Positions 43,206 through 52,978 are shown, numbered from the stretch's first letter. The stretch: DNA of 64,000 nt from JALOLG01 sp963722415 (GCA_963722415.1 CAVRNI010000061.1:62001-126000); one strand, 5' to 3'. The notes: generated by a model not told the origin, from the letters alone. Numbers and translations are program-made.

Positions 43206-44175
43206 CAGCCGTCGCTCCGACGTCCGTTGGCGATCTGATCAGAGAGCGCCTCGGCGACGAGCGTGACGACGCGCCGGCCGGACGCACGCGTGTACAGCTC
43301 CGGGACGACGAGCGTGTCGAGGCCGGCCGGGAGGCCGTTGCGGAGTCGTTCGAGGTGGCCGGCTCCGACCTCGGCGCGACGTTCCGTGATCCGGGCCGCC
43401 TCCATCACCGTCCGCACGGCCCGACCGGCGGCCTCGACGAGCATCGGCTCGACGCCTTCGACCGTGGCCAGCCGCTCGAACACCTCGCACTGACGGTCGT
43501 CGAAGAGGCCGTGCTGTACGCGGTTGGCAACGATCGTGCTGGCGGCGACGCCCGTCTCGTGCTCGAGCCGGCCCACGAGGTCGAGCGTCTCGCTCACCGG
43601 CATCTCCTCCGGCGTCGTGACGACGACCACACCGGTGATCTCCGGGTCGCAGAGGATGTCGAGCATCCAGCCGGTCTGGTCACGTACGAGCCCGACCTGA
43701 ACCAAATCGCTGATCACCTTCGGCGCACCGAGTTGGGCGACGATGTGACCGGTCGCCTCGGCGTCGACCACGACGAGGTCATACGTGCGCTCGCGCACTT
43801 CGTGGCAGAGCTTGCCGACACCGAGGATCTCCTTGACCCCCGGTGCCGCGTCGGCGACGAAGTCGAACGTGCGGGCGAGCGGGCCGATGCGTCCGAGCAG
43901 CGGAATCCTCACGAACAGGCGGAGGTACTCGCGCAACGAGTCCTCGGTGTTCATCGCCATCGCCAGCAGGTTCGGTTCGACTTCCCGGGGCTCGAACTGC
44001 AACGCCGCGGTGTCGAAGGCGTCGGCGAGGGCGCCCTTGGTGTCCATCTCGCACACGAGCGTGCGGCGGCCGGAGCGGGCCGAGAGATGGGCGATCGCCG
44101 CCGCGATGGATGTCTTGCCCACCCCTCCCTTGCCCGTGACGAACAACAGCCGGCGATCGAGGAGCGGTGGGTTCA
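43205..44175 (-). CDS. ArsA/Get3-family ATPase (first of pair)
   Basis: A 323-residue ATPase with Walker A LFVTGKGGVGKTSIAAAIAH near residue 13 and the switch strand TLVCEMDTKGALADAFDT. A central DLVVVDAEATGHIVAQLGAP and VVVVTTPEEMPVSETLDLVG follow, and the helical C-terminus is intact. Its stop overlaps the next ATPase's ATG by 1 base. GTG 44175 follows the DUF3107 stop; an upstream ATG at 44218 would overlap that gene by 32 bases and has no ribosome site. Both are possible. Actinobacterial pairs of this kind are usually next to a whiB gene, but here the neighbour is DUF3107. Confidence 0.88.
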
Positions 44176-44186
44176 CCGCCGACAGG

Positions 44187-44417
44187 TCAGCCCCCGAAGC
44201 CGATGCGGCGATCGCCATCGGGCGTGCCGACTTCGATGTAGGCGATGTTCGCCGAGGGCACCCCGACCCGCCGGCCGCGCTTGTCGACCAGCCACAACAC
44301 GTCGAGGGAGCCGGTGAGCGCGGCTTCGATCCGGGCGTTCACGTCGTCGCGCTCGTCGTCGGGGATCTCGACGGTGAGCTCGCGAGCAGCATGAGTCACG
44401 GCGATTCGTACGTCCAC
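44187..44417 (-). CDS. DUF3107 family protein
   Basis: A 76-residue protein of the actinobacterial DUF3107 family. It starts VDVRIAVTHAARELTVEIPD, continues with ARIEAALTGSLDVLWLVDKR and ends NIAYIEVGTPDGDRRIGFGG. The small alpha/beta fold has no known activity. It is the first gene of the unit with the two ArsA-like ATPases. The GTG at 44417 is divergent from the GlxA-like regulator. Confidence 0.8.
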   Translation of the reverse strand: MDVRIAVTHAARELTVEIPDDERDDVNARIEAALTGSLDVLWLVDKRGRRVGVPSANIAYIEVGTPDGDRRIGFGG

Positions 44418-44526
44418 GGGCGTGACGGTAGCCGCGTCGGCGGTCCGATCGGCACTGACGGTGATGGCGGGATTAGTGGGGGACGTGTCATTGACGCCAC
44501 GGCGGCGAGCGATGACGCTGTGAGCT

Positions 44527-45510
44527 GTGCAAGCTCGGTCAGCCCGCGCCGTCGTGATCGTCGCCTTCGATGGAGTGCAGCCGCTCGACATCACCGGGCC
44601 GCACGAGGTGTTCGCCGGCGCCAACGAAGCACTCGCCCACATGTCGCCGGCGGCCCCGAGGTATCGCCTGCAGGTCGTGTCGGTCGACGGCGGCGAGGTC
44701 GTCGCCGAGAGCGGTCTACGGCTGGGCGCCGACGCGCTGTCGGCGGCGCCGAACGGCTCGTTCGACGTGCTGCTCCTCCCCGGCGGCTCCGGGGTGGGCG
44801 CGGCGTGCGATGACCCGCGCCTCGTCGACTACATCGCCCGAGCCGCGCCACGCGCGCGGCGGGTCGTGACCGTGTGCTCGGGTACGTTCCTCGCCGCCGC
44901 GGCGGGCCTGCTCGACGGGCGGCGCGTCACCACCCACTGGGCGCGGGCCAAGGAGTTGCGGGCCAGGTACCCGGCGATCGACGTCGACCCCGATCCGATC
45001 TTCGTGCGCGACGGCAACGTGTGGACCTCGGCCGGCGTCACGGCCGGCATCGACCTCGCGCTCGCCCTCGTCGAGGACGACCACGGCGTCGACGTCGCCC
45101 AGTTGGTGGCCAGGTGGCTGGTGATGTTCCTGCGCCGCCCAGGCGGCCAGACGCAGTTCGCGACACCGGTCTGGAACGATCGACCGCCGCCCGGTCCGAT
45201 CCGGGCTGCCCAGGAGTCGATCGAGGCCGACCCCGGCGGCGATCACCGCGTCGTCGTGCTCGCCGAGCGGGTCGGGATGAGCGAGCGCCACTTCATCCGC
45301 TGCTTCAGTTCGTCGGTGGGAGCGACCCCCGCCCAGTACGTCGCAGCCGTTCGCACCGAGGCGGCACGCCGCGCCTTGGAGTCGACGCCCGACACCGTCG
45401 AGGTCATCGCCCGTCGGTGCGGCTTCGGCAGCGGCGAGACGATGCGCCGCACGTTCGCCCGCCGTCTCGGTGTGTCCCCAGACGCCTATCGCCACCGGTT
45501 CAGCACATGA
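44527..45510 (+). CDS. GlxA family AraC-type transcriptional regulator
   Basis: A 327-residue regulator. Residues 1-190 are a DJ-1/PfpI-like domain (VVIVAFDGVQPLDITGPHEV, then TVCSGTFLAAAAGLLDGRRV with the nucleophile-elbow Cys). Residues 215-327 are an AraC DNA-binding domain (VLAERVGMSERHFIRCFSSS and VIARRCGFGSGETMRRTFAR). GlxA-type regulators respond to small amines or aldehydes in known cases. The next gene encodes a lone PfpI-like protein, the usual target or partner. The start is GTG 44527. Confidence 0.9.
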   Translation: MQARSARAVVIVAFDGVQPLDITGPHEVFAGANEALAHMSPAAPRYRLQVVSVDGGEVVAESGLRLGADALSAAPNGSFDVLLLPGGSGVGAACDDPRLVDYIARAAPRARRVVTVCSGTFLAAAAGLLDGRRVTTHWARAKELRARYPAIDVDPDPIFVRDGNVWTSAGVTAGIDLALALVEDDHGVDVAQLVARWLVMFLRRPGGQTQFATPVWNDRPPPGPIRAAQESIEADPGGDHRVVVLAERVGMSERHFIRCFSSSVGATPAQYVAAVRTEAARRALESTPDTVEVIARRCGFGSGETMRRTFARRLGVSPDAYRHRFST

Positions 45511-45521
45511 AAGGCCATCCC

Positions 45522-46161
45522 ATGCACGTCGCCATTCCCCTGTTCCCCCGCTTCACCGCGCTCGACGGCATCGGACCGTATGAGGTGCTGCAGCGGATCC
45601 CGGAGGTCGACATCACGTTCGTCGGTCACGACCGCACCGTGATCCGCTCCGAGAACGGGATGCTCGGCATCCAGGCCGACGCCACGTTCGAGGAGGTTGC
45701 CGAGCCCGACGTGATCGTCTTTCCGGGTGGCGTCGGAACCCGGGCGCTGATGGAGGACGAGCGGGTGCTCGACTGGGTGCGGAACGCGCACAAGACGACG
45801 ACGTTCACGACGTCGGTCTGCACCGGATCGCTCGTGCTCGGCGCGGCCGGTCTGCTCGACGGCCTGACGGCGACGACGCACTGGTCGGTGCTCGATCGCC
45901 TCGCCGCCCTCGGTGCCACACCGATCAACGAGCGCGTCGTGGAACATCTCGATCAACGGATCATCACTGCCGCCGGTGTGTCGGCGGGGATCGACATGGC
46001 GCTCCGCCTCGTCGAGATCCTGTTCGACCGCACGGCCGCCGAGGCCAGTCAGTTGATGATCGAGTACGACCCGCAGCCGCCGTACGACGCCGGCGCCACC
46101 CACAAGGCGGGCGACGACGGTGATGACCCGCGTCATCGAGTACGCGGCGCTCCGCAGCTGA
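45522..46161 (+). CDS. DJ-1/PfpI family protein (isonitrile hydratase-like), frameshift near C-terminus
   Basis: A PfpI-fold protein of about 212 residues. The N-terminus MHVAIPLFPRFTALDGIGPY is standard. The active-site elbow is TSVCTGSLVLGAAGLLDGLT with a reactive Cys, followed by ATTHWSVLDRLAALGA. Near 46119 a single extra base breaks the frame; removing it gives the C-terminus KAGDDVMTRVIEYAALRS with the stop at 46161. The ATG at 45522 has AAAGG upstream; an ATG at 45507 overlaps the regulator stop (ATGA). The cluster with a GlxA-like activator suggests regulated detoxification of an isonitrile, aldehyde or similar compound. This is inference. Confidence 0.82.
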
Positions 46162-46187
46162 CGGCCAAAAGCTGACAACATGGCGCG

Positions 46188-47018
46188 ATGCGGCGCCGGT
46201 TTCGACAAGTCGACGTGTTCACCGACGTGGCGTACCGGGGGAACCCGGTCGCCGTCGTGCTCGACGGCGACGAGCTCACGACCGAGGAGATGCAGCGCTT
46301 CGCCAACTGGACGAACCTGTCGGAGACGACGTTCGTGCTCCCACCGACCGAATCCCAGGGCGACTACCGCGTCCGCATCTTCACGCCCGTCCTCGAGCTG
46401 CCGTTCGCGGGCCATCCGACGCTCGGGACGTGTCACGCGTGGCGAACCTCGGGTGGCCGGGCGCATCGTGACGATGTCGTCGTGCAGGAGTGCGCGGCCG
46501 GGCTGATCACGATCCGCACATCCGGCGACCGGTTGGCGTTCGCCACACCTCCGCTCGTGCGTTCGGGCCCGGTGGACGAGGCGTTCGTCGAGCGCATCGC
46601 GTCGGTCCTGCGCATCAGCCGGGACGACATCCTCGCCGCCGAATGGGTCGACAACGGACCCGGCTGGGTGGCGGTCATGCTCGAGAGCGCCGAGGCGGTG
46701 CTGGCGCTGCAGCCCGCTCCGATCGACTTCGATCTCGGTGTCGTCGGGCCGTACCCACCGGGGTCACCCCATGCGATCGAGGTCCGCGCGTTCTTCCCGA
46801 AGGACGGCGTGACCGTCGAGGACCCGGTCACGGGGAGCCTCAACGCCTCGCTCGCGGAGTGGCTGCTCGAATCCGGTCGGTTGCGGGCGCCGTACATCGC
46901 GTCGCAGGGCACGGCCCTCGGGCGCGCCGGGCGGGTGCACGTGACCCGTGACGACGACGGCACGATCTGGGTCGGAGGGGGCACCGTCACCTGCGTGTCG
47001 GGCGAGGTCGACCTCTAG
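46188..47018 (+). CDS. PhzF family phenazine biosynthesis-like isomerase
   Basis: A 276-residue protein with the two-domain diaminopimelate-epimerase-like fold. The N-terminus FRQVDVFTDVAYRGNPVAVV and the catalytic Glu46 in LSETTFVLPP are clear. FTPVLELPFAGHPTLGTCHA and VEDPVTGSLNASLAEWLLES are the conserved halves. PhzF proper isomerises a phenazine precursor, but most homologues have unknown isomerase roles. The gene follows PfpI at 26 bases on the same strand. No phenazine genes are nearby. Confidence 0.9.
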   Translation: MRRRFRQVDVFTDVAYRGNPVAVVLDGDELTTEEMQRFANWTNLSETTFVLPPTESQGDYRVRIFTPVLELPFAGHPTLGTCHAWRTSGGRAHRDDVVVQECAAGLITIRTSGDRLAFATPPLVRSGPVDEAFVERIASVLRISRDDILAAEWVDNGPGWVAVMLESAEAVLALQPAPIDFDLGVVGPYPPGSPHAIEVRAFFPKDGVTVEDPVTGSLNASLAEWLLESGRLRAPYIASQGTALGRAGRVHVTRDDDGTIWVGGGTVTCVSGEVDL

Positions 47019-47038
47019 CAGGATCAGACAGCGCCAAA

Positions 47039-47767
47039 TCAGACAGCAGTGGAGCAGAACGTGTCGCCGAGCGCCATGCTCGACTCGGTGACGACACCCG
47101 CCACCAGCGCCTCGCCGTCCTCGCCGTAGAACTGGGCGAGCATCCCTCTGACCATGCCCCGATCGACGGCGCAGATCACGGGGTGCTCGGTGGCGACCTC
47201 ACCGAACGGGCAGTGGTCGTTGATGATGCGCAGGTGGTCGTTGCGGCCCTCGGCGTGGGCCGCGAAGCCGTGCGCCGTCAACGCGTCGGCGACGGCCTGG
47301 ATCGCCGACCGCAGCGACCGATGGCCGGCGGCGAGCTCGTCGCCGGTCAGCCCGGCGGCCATCGCCCGGCCGTACTCGGCGCCGACCTCTTCGGCCATCT
47401 GCTCGGCCTCGTCGTGCGGGAGGCGGGCCAACGCCCGGCCGAGCAACGACAGGACGAGGTCGTCGCTGCGCACCGGGAAGTCGGTGAAGGCATCGGTGGT
47501 CGCCGTGTAGCGCTTCGACGGCCGGCCGGCGCCGCCGCCGGCGAGGCGGCCGGTCGCGACCTCGAGATACCCGCCCGCGGCGAGCTTGTCGAGGTGGTGG
47601 CGGGCGACGTTGGGGTGGACCCCCACCTCGGTCGCCACCATCGAAGCCGTCACGCCGTCGTCGCACACGTGATCACGCACGTACAGGTAGATCCGACGGC
47701 GCGTCGGGTCACCGAACGCATCGGTGATCGCCGACACGGTGGCGGTGAACGACGCACTACTGGCCAC
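47039..47767 (-). CDS. SufR-like helix-turn-helix regulator with C-terminal iron-sulfur-type cysteines
   Basis: A 242-residue regulator. The N-terminal winged helix (AFGDPTRRRIYLYVRDHV, then ATEVGVHPNVARHHLDKLAA) precedes a dimer region with PHDEAEQMAEEVGAEYG. The C-terminus has Cys186, Cys199 and Cys238 (HCPFGEVATEHPVICAVD and GDTFCSTAV), the pattern of SufR-type [Fe-S] sensors. It is divergent from mrp, which encodes an iron-sulfur carrier, and this supports an iron-sulfur supply role. SufR in cyanobacteria and mycobacteria represses suf genes. The suf operon itself is not in the window. Confidence 0.82.
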   Translation of the reverse strand: MASSASFTATVSAITDAFGDPTRRRIYLYVRDHVCDDGVTASMVATEVGVHPNVARHHLDKLAAGGYLEVATGRLAGGGAGRPSKRYTATTDAFTDFPVRSDDLVLSLLGRALARLPHDEAEQMAEEVGAEYGRAMAAGLTGDELAAGHRSLRSAIQAVADALTAHGFAAHAEGRNDHLRIINDHCPFGEVATEHPVICAVDRGMVRGMLAQFYGEDGEALVAGVVTESSMALGDTFCSTAV

Positions 47768-47828
47768 GATCCGATTCTACCCCCTGGTACCTGCAGATTC
47801 GGCCAGTGACCCCGGCACAATGGACGCC

Positions 47829-48974
47829 ATGTCAGTCACGCGCGAGCAGGTCGTCGATGCGCTCCGTCCGGTCGAGGACCCTGAGCTGCACCGATCGATC
47901 GTCGATCTCGGGATGCTCCGCAACGTCGACCTGCACGACGACGGCGGGGTCGGGATCCTGGTCGCCCTCACGGTCGCCGGATGCCCGCTGCGCAACGAGA
48001 TCACGCGACGCGTCACCGAGGCGGTCGCCCCGCTCGACGGCGTGGCCCGCGTCGATCTCGAGTTCACCGTGATGACCGACGCCGACCGCGAGGAGCTTCG
48101 TAAGCGTCTGCACGGCGATCCGGGAGCGACGGCCGGACAGGGCCAGGCGCACGGACACGCCGAAGGACGCGCCGTTCCGTTCGCCCAGGCCGGTTCGAAG
48201 ACGCGGCCACTCCTCGTGTCGTCGGGCAAGGGCGGCGTCGGCAAATCGACCGTCACCACCAACCTGGCTGTCGCCCTGGCCGCCCAAGGGCACTCGGTCG
48301 GCATCGTCGACGCCGACATCTACGGCTTCTCGATCCCCCGCATGCTCGGTGCCGACCGTGAGCCGGTGGCGATCGACGGGATGCTCGTCCCGCCGGAGCG
48401 CTGGGGCGTGCGGTGCATCTCGATCGGCTACTTCGTGCCGCCCGGCCAGGCCGTCATCTGGCGCGGGCCGATGCTCCACAAGGCGCTCGAACAGTTCCTG
48501 ACCGACGTGTTCTGGGACGAACCCGACTTCCTGCTCGTCGACATGCCGCCGGGTACCGGCGACATCGCCCTCAGCCTCAGCCAGTACCTCCCCCGCGGCG
48601 AGGTCTACGTCGTCACCACCCCGCAGCCGGCGGCCCAGAAGGTGGCGCGCCTGTCGGCGGCGATGGCACAGAAGGTCAACCTCGAGGTCAAGGGCGTCAT
48701 CGAGAACATGTCGTGGTTCACGGGCGACGACGGCAAGCGGTACGAGATCTTCGGATCGGGCGGCGGCGCCGAGCTCGCCGAGGAGCTCGGCGTTCCGCTG
48801 CTCGCACAGCTGCCGCTCCTGTCGGCGCTGCGCGAGGGCGGCGACGACGGCCGTCCGATCGCGGCGGTCGATCCCGACAGCGAGACGGCGCAGGCGTTCC
48901 ATCGCCTCGCCGCGCAGATCGCGACCGAGTTGAAGCCGAAGAAGATCTTCAACCGCGAGTTGAAGGTCATCTGA
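47829..48974 (+). CDS. mrp: Mrp/NBP35-type iron-sulfur carrier P-loop ATPase
   Basis: A 381-residue protein. Residues 1-90 form a MIP18-like (DUF59) domain (ALRPVEDPELHRSIVDLGML). A His/Gly linker follows, then the deviant Walker A VSSGKGGVGKSTVTTNLAVA near 130-149. LLVDMPPGTGDIALSLSQYL and KGVIENMSWFTGDDGKRYEI are as in the family. The CxxC motif of typical Mrp/ApbC is absent at the latter place, as is usual in actinobacterial members. ATG 47829 was chosen; 47820 is an alternative. It is divergent from the SufR-like regulator. Confidence 0.92.
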   Translation: MSVTREQVVDALRPVEDPELHRSIVDLGMLRNVDLHDDGGVGILVALTVAGCPLRNEITRRVTEAVAPLDGVARVDLEFTVMTDADREELRKRLHGDPGATAGQGQAHGHAEGRAVPFAQAGSKTRPLLVSSGKGGVGKSTVTTNLAVALAAQGHSVGIVDADIYGFSIPRMLGADREPVAIDGMLVPPERWGVRCISIGYFVPPGQAVIWRGPMLHKALEQFLTDVFWDEPDFLLVDMPPGTGDIALSLSQYLPRGEVYVVTTPQPAAQKVARLSAAMAQKVNLEVKGVIENMSWFTGDDGKRYEIFGSGGGAELAEELGVPLLAQLPLLSALREGGDDGRPIAAVDPDSETAQAFHRLAAQIATELKPKKIFNRELKVI

Positions 48975-48993
48975 ACGTCGGAGCTACCGGCCG

Positions 48994-49332
48994 ATGGAGC
49001 CGTTGCCGCGATACCGGTTCGAGCAGCTCGTCGCCGATGCGCTCGACGAGCTGCCCGACGAGCTGCAACCGGTGCTCGACAACGTCGTCGTGCAGGTCGC
49101 CGATCGTGATCCCGACGAGCCCGACCTGCTCGGCCTCTACCACGGCGTGCCGCACACCGAGCGCACCGGCCAGGAAGGCCCCGACGTCGTCACGATCTAC
49201 CGCCTCGCACTCTGCGAGGCGTGCGACGACCTCGACGAGCTCACCGACGAGGTGTACGTGACCGTCATCCACGAGATCGCGCACGCCGCCGGCATCGACG
49301 ACGCGCGGCTCCACGAGCTCGGCTGGGCATGA
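48994..49332 (+). CDS. Zincin-like metallopeptidase family protein
   Basis: A 112-residue protein of the DUF1025/zincin family. The zinc motif is VIHEIAHAAGIDDARLHELG (HExxHxxGxxD) near residues 93-105. The centre reads LLGLYHGVPHTERTGQEGPD, and ITIYRLALCEA-type strands are conserved (VVTIYRLALCEACDDL). No substrate is known. It follows mrp at 19 bases and its stop overlaps the next gene's ATG. Confidence 0.88.
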   Translation: MEPLPRYRFEQLVADALDELPDELQPVLDNVVVQVADRDPDEPDLLGLYHGVPHTERTGQEGPDVVTIYRLALCEACDDLDELTDEVYVTVIHEIAHAAGIDDARLHELGWA

Positions 49333-51028
49333 GCCGTCGGCGTTCGTCGTTCGGGTCGCTCCTCGCGTGCGGCGGCATCGCGGTCGTGGCGGCGTGCTCC
49401 GGCGGCGACGCGCAACTCGACTTCGATCCGGCGGCCACGCACGACCGTGCCCTCGCCGACGAGTGTTGCGGGCGAGACAGCACCCACCACTCCCGCGTCG
49501 ATCGAAGTCACCTCCGTCGACTCGCCGGAAGCCGCGGCTGGCGAGATCGCGATCAGCGCTGATTCGGCGCGGCCGCTCGACCGGCGGCTGTTCGGCACCA
49601 ACGTGCCGGCCTGGCTCGGACCGGACAGACTCGCCGATCCGGCCTTCCTGGCGTCGACCGCGGCGCTCGGCACGACGCTGCTGCGCTTCCCCGGCGGAAG
49701 CTGGAGCAACGGCTACGACTGGCTCGCCTGCGAGCGCGGCATCGAACCGGACTGCTTCGCGACGTGGGGCGCCCGACCCAGCGACTTCGTCGCGTTGATG
49801 GAGGCGACCGGACTCCCTGGAGTGTGGACGGCCTCGTTCAGCGGTACCGCCGAGGAGGCCGCGGCGGCCGTGGCGTTCTTCAACGGGGATGTCGACGACG
49901 AGCGCGTGATCGGTGTCGACGAGGAGGGGCGCGACTGGCAGACGGTCGGCGAGTGGGCCCGCCTGCGGGCCGCGGGCGGCCATCCCGACCCGGCACGGAT
50001 CGAACTGTGGGAGGTCGGCAACGAGGTCTACGGCGCCAAGCCGGCGGCGGGTCCCGACTGCGCGCCGTTCGGGTGGGAGGACGTGTGGACGTGCGACGGC
50101 ACCCAGTACATCGAAGGCGACGACGTGCACGACGGGTACCTCGAGTTCCGCGACGCGATGCTCGCTGTCGATCCCGACATCGAGATCGGGGCGGTTGGTC
50201 TGCCGGACGGCGCGAGTTGGGGCAACTGGGGCGACGAAGTGATCGCGGGTGCCGGCGACCTGCTCGACTTCTACGTCATCCACAGCTACGGCTTCGAGGG
50301 CGAGCCGGACGCCTCCGCCGCACTGGCGATCCCCGAACAGACCTGGCCGGAACTGACGCAACAGGCGACCGAGGCGCTCGCCGGCGAGAACCCGTCGCGC
50401 ACCGTCCCGATCGCCATCACCGAGTACAACATGGTCGCCTTCGAGGACGCCGACAACGAGCGCCTGATGGTGAGCGCGCTCAACCTGCTGTACGTCGCCG
50501 ACACGCTCGGCCAGATGGCCACCCACGGCGTCACGATCGCCAACCAGTGGAACCTGGCCAACGGCAAGGCGGCCAACGGCACCGACTACGGCCTGCTCGA
50601 CGCCGACACCGGCGCTCGGAACCCGTCAGTACTACGCGCTCGCGCTGTGGGCCAGGTTCGGCGACGAGTTGCTGACGACCGACGTCGGGTTCTCGACGGA
50701 GACCGAGTTGAGTGCGTACGCCGGCCGGGCAACCGACGGGACGATCAGCGTGCTCGCCATCAACAAGACGGGCGAGCCGGCGACCGCTCACGTGCGGATC
50801 GGTGGCGGGGCGGACACGTACAGCGCGCGTGCCGATGTCGTCAGCGCGACGTCGCTCGATGCCACGACCGTCACGTACAACGGCTCCGACGACCCTTCGG
50901 TCGACCTCGCGGAGCCCCCTGCCGCCGACCTCGGCGCGGTCGGCCCCGAGTTCGACCACACGTTCGTCCCGTACTCGATCACGCTCCTGCGCCTCACACC
51001 CGAGGGCCTGAGCACTCACAAAGCCTGA
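49329..51028 (+). CDS. Secreted alpha-L-arabinofuranosidase-like glycoside hydrolase lipoprotein (frameshifted twice)
   Basis: A lipoprotein of about 566 residues. The start SRRRSSFGSLLACGGIAVVA leads to lipobox VVAAC. A frame break near 49440 is repaired by removing one C, giving a Thr/Pro/Ser-rich linker. The catalytic domain has LLRFPGGSWSNGYDWLACER and IELWEVGNEVYGAKPAAGPD (acid/base Glu in GNE). AITEYNMVAFEDADNERLMV holds the nucleophile Glu. This is a GH51/GH39-like TIM barrel. A second break near 50622 joins GARN to RQYYALALWARFGDELLTT and the C-terminal beta sandwich. The substrate is unknown. Confidence 0.75.
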
Positions 51029-51110
51029 ACCCCACCTGAAGGGCGGGTGGTACTGTCCGCGTCAGACCTCGACCAGAGGTCGCGGGGCAAGCGGGAAATC
51101 GGGAGGACAC

Positions 51111-52978
51111 ATGAGACATCGCGCGCTGCGCGTCACTCTGTCGGCTGCGATCGCAGCGGCAGGGTTCATCACCATCAGCGAGGCATCACCTGCCTCGGCG
51201 GCGACATGGTCGATCGTCGACCTCAACACCACGACCGCCACCGCACTGGCCCAGGAGATCGCCGGCCAGGGCGTGACGATCAATAGCGCCACGTTCACCG
51301 GCAACAACCAGCAAGGCGGTCTGTTCTCCGGCCCCGGTGTCGCGGATGCGATCGGCGTCACCGACGGCGTGGTCATGTCCAGCGGCATCGTCGGCGAAGT
51401 CGCCGGCCCCAACAACGAGAGCGGCAACGGCGAGGCGTTCGGCGGTCTCGGCGATGCGGACCTCAACGCGGTCATCGCCCCACGCACCACGCGCGACGCC
51501 GCGGTGCTCAACATCACGTTCACACCGACCAGTCCCGACCTGCAGATCAACTACGTCTTCGCGTCGGAGGAGTACCAGGAGTTCGTCGACTCCCAGTTCA
51601 ACGACGTGTTCGCGTTCTGGGTGAACGGCGTCGCCTTGGCCAACAACTGCGCCACGGTCGCCGACCCCGGCGGCCGCGTACCGGTCACGATCAACACGAT
51701 CAACCACCTGCGCAACACGCAGATCTACGTCGACAACCCCCAGCCGGGGACGTTCGACACACAGTTCGACGGTTTCACCCAGCCGCTGACCTGCTTCGCG
51801 ACGGTGACGCCGAACGTCGCAGAACACGCTGAAGATCGCGGTCGCCGACACCAGCGACTCGATCCTGGACTCGGCCGTGTTCCTCGAGTCGTCCGGTGTC
51901 ACGTCGACACCGAAGACGAGGTATTCGCCACTGGCTCCCCAGCGTCTGCTCGACACGCGCCCGACCGGCGTCAAGATCGCGGCCGGCGGCAGCGATCAAC
52001 CTGCACGATCGCCGGCCACTTCGGCGTGCCGGCGGACGCAGTCTCGGTCGCGCTCAACGTCACCGCCACGCAGGCCGACGCCAACGGCTTCCTGACGGTG
52101 TATCCGAACGGCCAGCCGCTGCCCGTGGCGTCGAACGTCAACTACACGGCGGGCGCCGACGTGCCCAACCTCGTGGTCGCACAAGCTCGGCACGGACGGG
52201 TCGATCAACATCTTCAGCGAACAATCGACCCACGTGATCGTCGACCTCTTCGGCTGGTTCGGCACCAACGCCACCAACGGCTTCCTGGCGGCGGTCCCGA
52301 GCCGGGTCTTCGACAGCCGCAGCGGACCCAAGGTGGGTGCCGGCCAGGTCGTCACGTTCCCGGTCGTCGGAGCTCGGTGGCGTTCCGGCTGGCACGCCAT
52401 CGGTCGCGCTGAACCTCACCATCGACCGTCCGGACGCGGCAGGCTTCGCGTCGGTGTTCGCGTCCGGTACCGCGGTACCGGAGACCTCGAACGTCAACTT
52501 CGGGCCCGGTCAGACGAAGCCCAACGTGGTGTTCGCGCCGGTTGGAGGCGACGGCCAGGTGAGCGTGTTCGTGTCGACAGGTGCCCACGTCATCGCCGAC
52601 GTACTCGGCTGGTACAGCACCGCCAGCGACGCCGAGCTGTTCAAGCCGGTGAAGCCCAAGCGGGTGTGGGACAGCCGTCAGCACACCATCATCCCGGCCG
52701 GCGGTATGCTCACGTTGAAGGTCACCGACATCGTCGGTGTGCCGTCGACCGCTTCGGCAGTGGTGCTCAACGTGACCGCCACCGGTGGCACGGGACCGGC
52801 TTCCTCACGGTCTACCCGGCCAACGTCTCGCAGCCAGAGGCGTCGAACGTCAACTACGTCGACCGGCGAGACGGTGCCGAACGTGGTGATCTCGGGCGTG
52901 TCCGTCGACGGGCGCATCAACATCTTCGCCTTCGGGCAGACGCACATCGTCGTCGACGTGGCCGGCTGGTTCGGCTGA
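51111..52978 (+). CDS. Secreted choice-of-anchor L protein with three C-terminal beta repeats (many frameshifts)
   Basis: An exported protein of about 620 residues. The signal is RALRVTLSAAIAAAGFITIS ... ASPASAA. Residues about 30-240 are a choice-of-anchor L domain (LNITFTPTSPDLQINYVFAS, then FNDVFAFWVNGVALANNCAT). Three repeats of about 110 residues follow, each beginning RLLDTRP/RVFDSRS/RVWDSRQ and ending VDLFGWF/ADVLGWY/VDVAGWF. The frame changes near 51819, 51993, 52004, 52182, 52366, 52793 and 52861. All but the one near 52793 fit a single inserted base. No LPxTG-like sorting signal is present at the end. It is followed by a strong terminator. Confidence 0.75.
51934..52975 (+). repeat. 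Three tandem protein-coding beta repeats (RxxDTR/DSR ... VDVxGWF type)
   Basis: Units begin near 51934, 52297 and 52645. Each contains a central LNVTATxxxxxGFLTVYP-like strand and a SNVNY-type segment and ends in [VI]xDxxGW[FY]. They match the repeats in the L,D-transpeptidase protein at 24.8-25.9 kb. Confidence 0.8.

Noticed and set aside
46188..47018. A phenazine biosynthesis locus suggested by phzF
   Set aside because: No other phz genes are nearby, and PhzF homologues are widespread with unrelated roles.
51031..51050. CCCACC/GGGTGG hairpin after the glycoside hydrolase gene as a terminator
   Set aside because: The stem is only 6 bp with an 8-base loop and no T-run; too weak to call.
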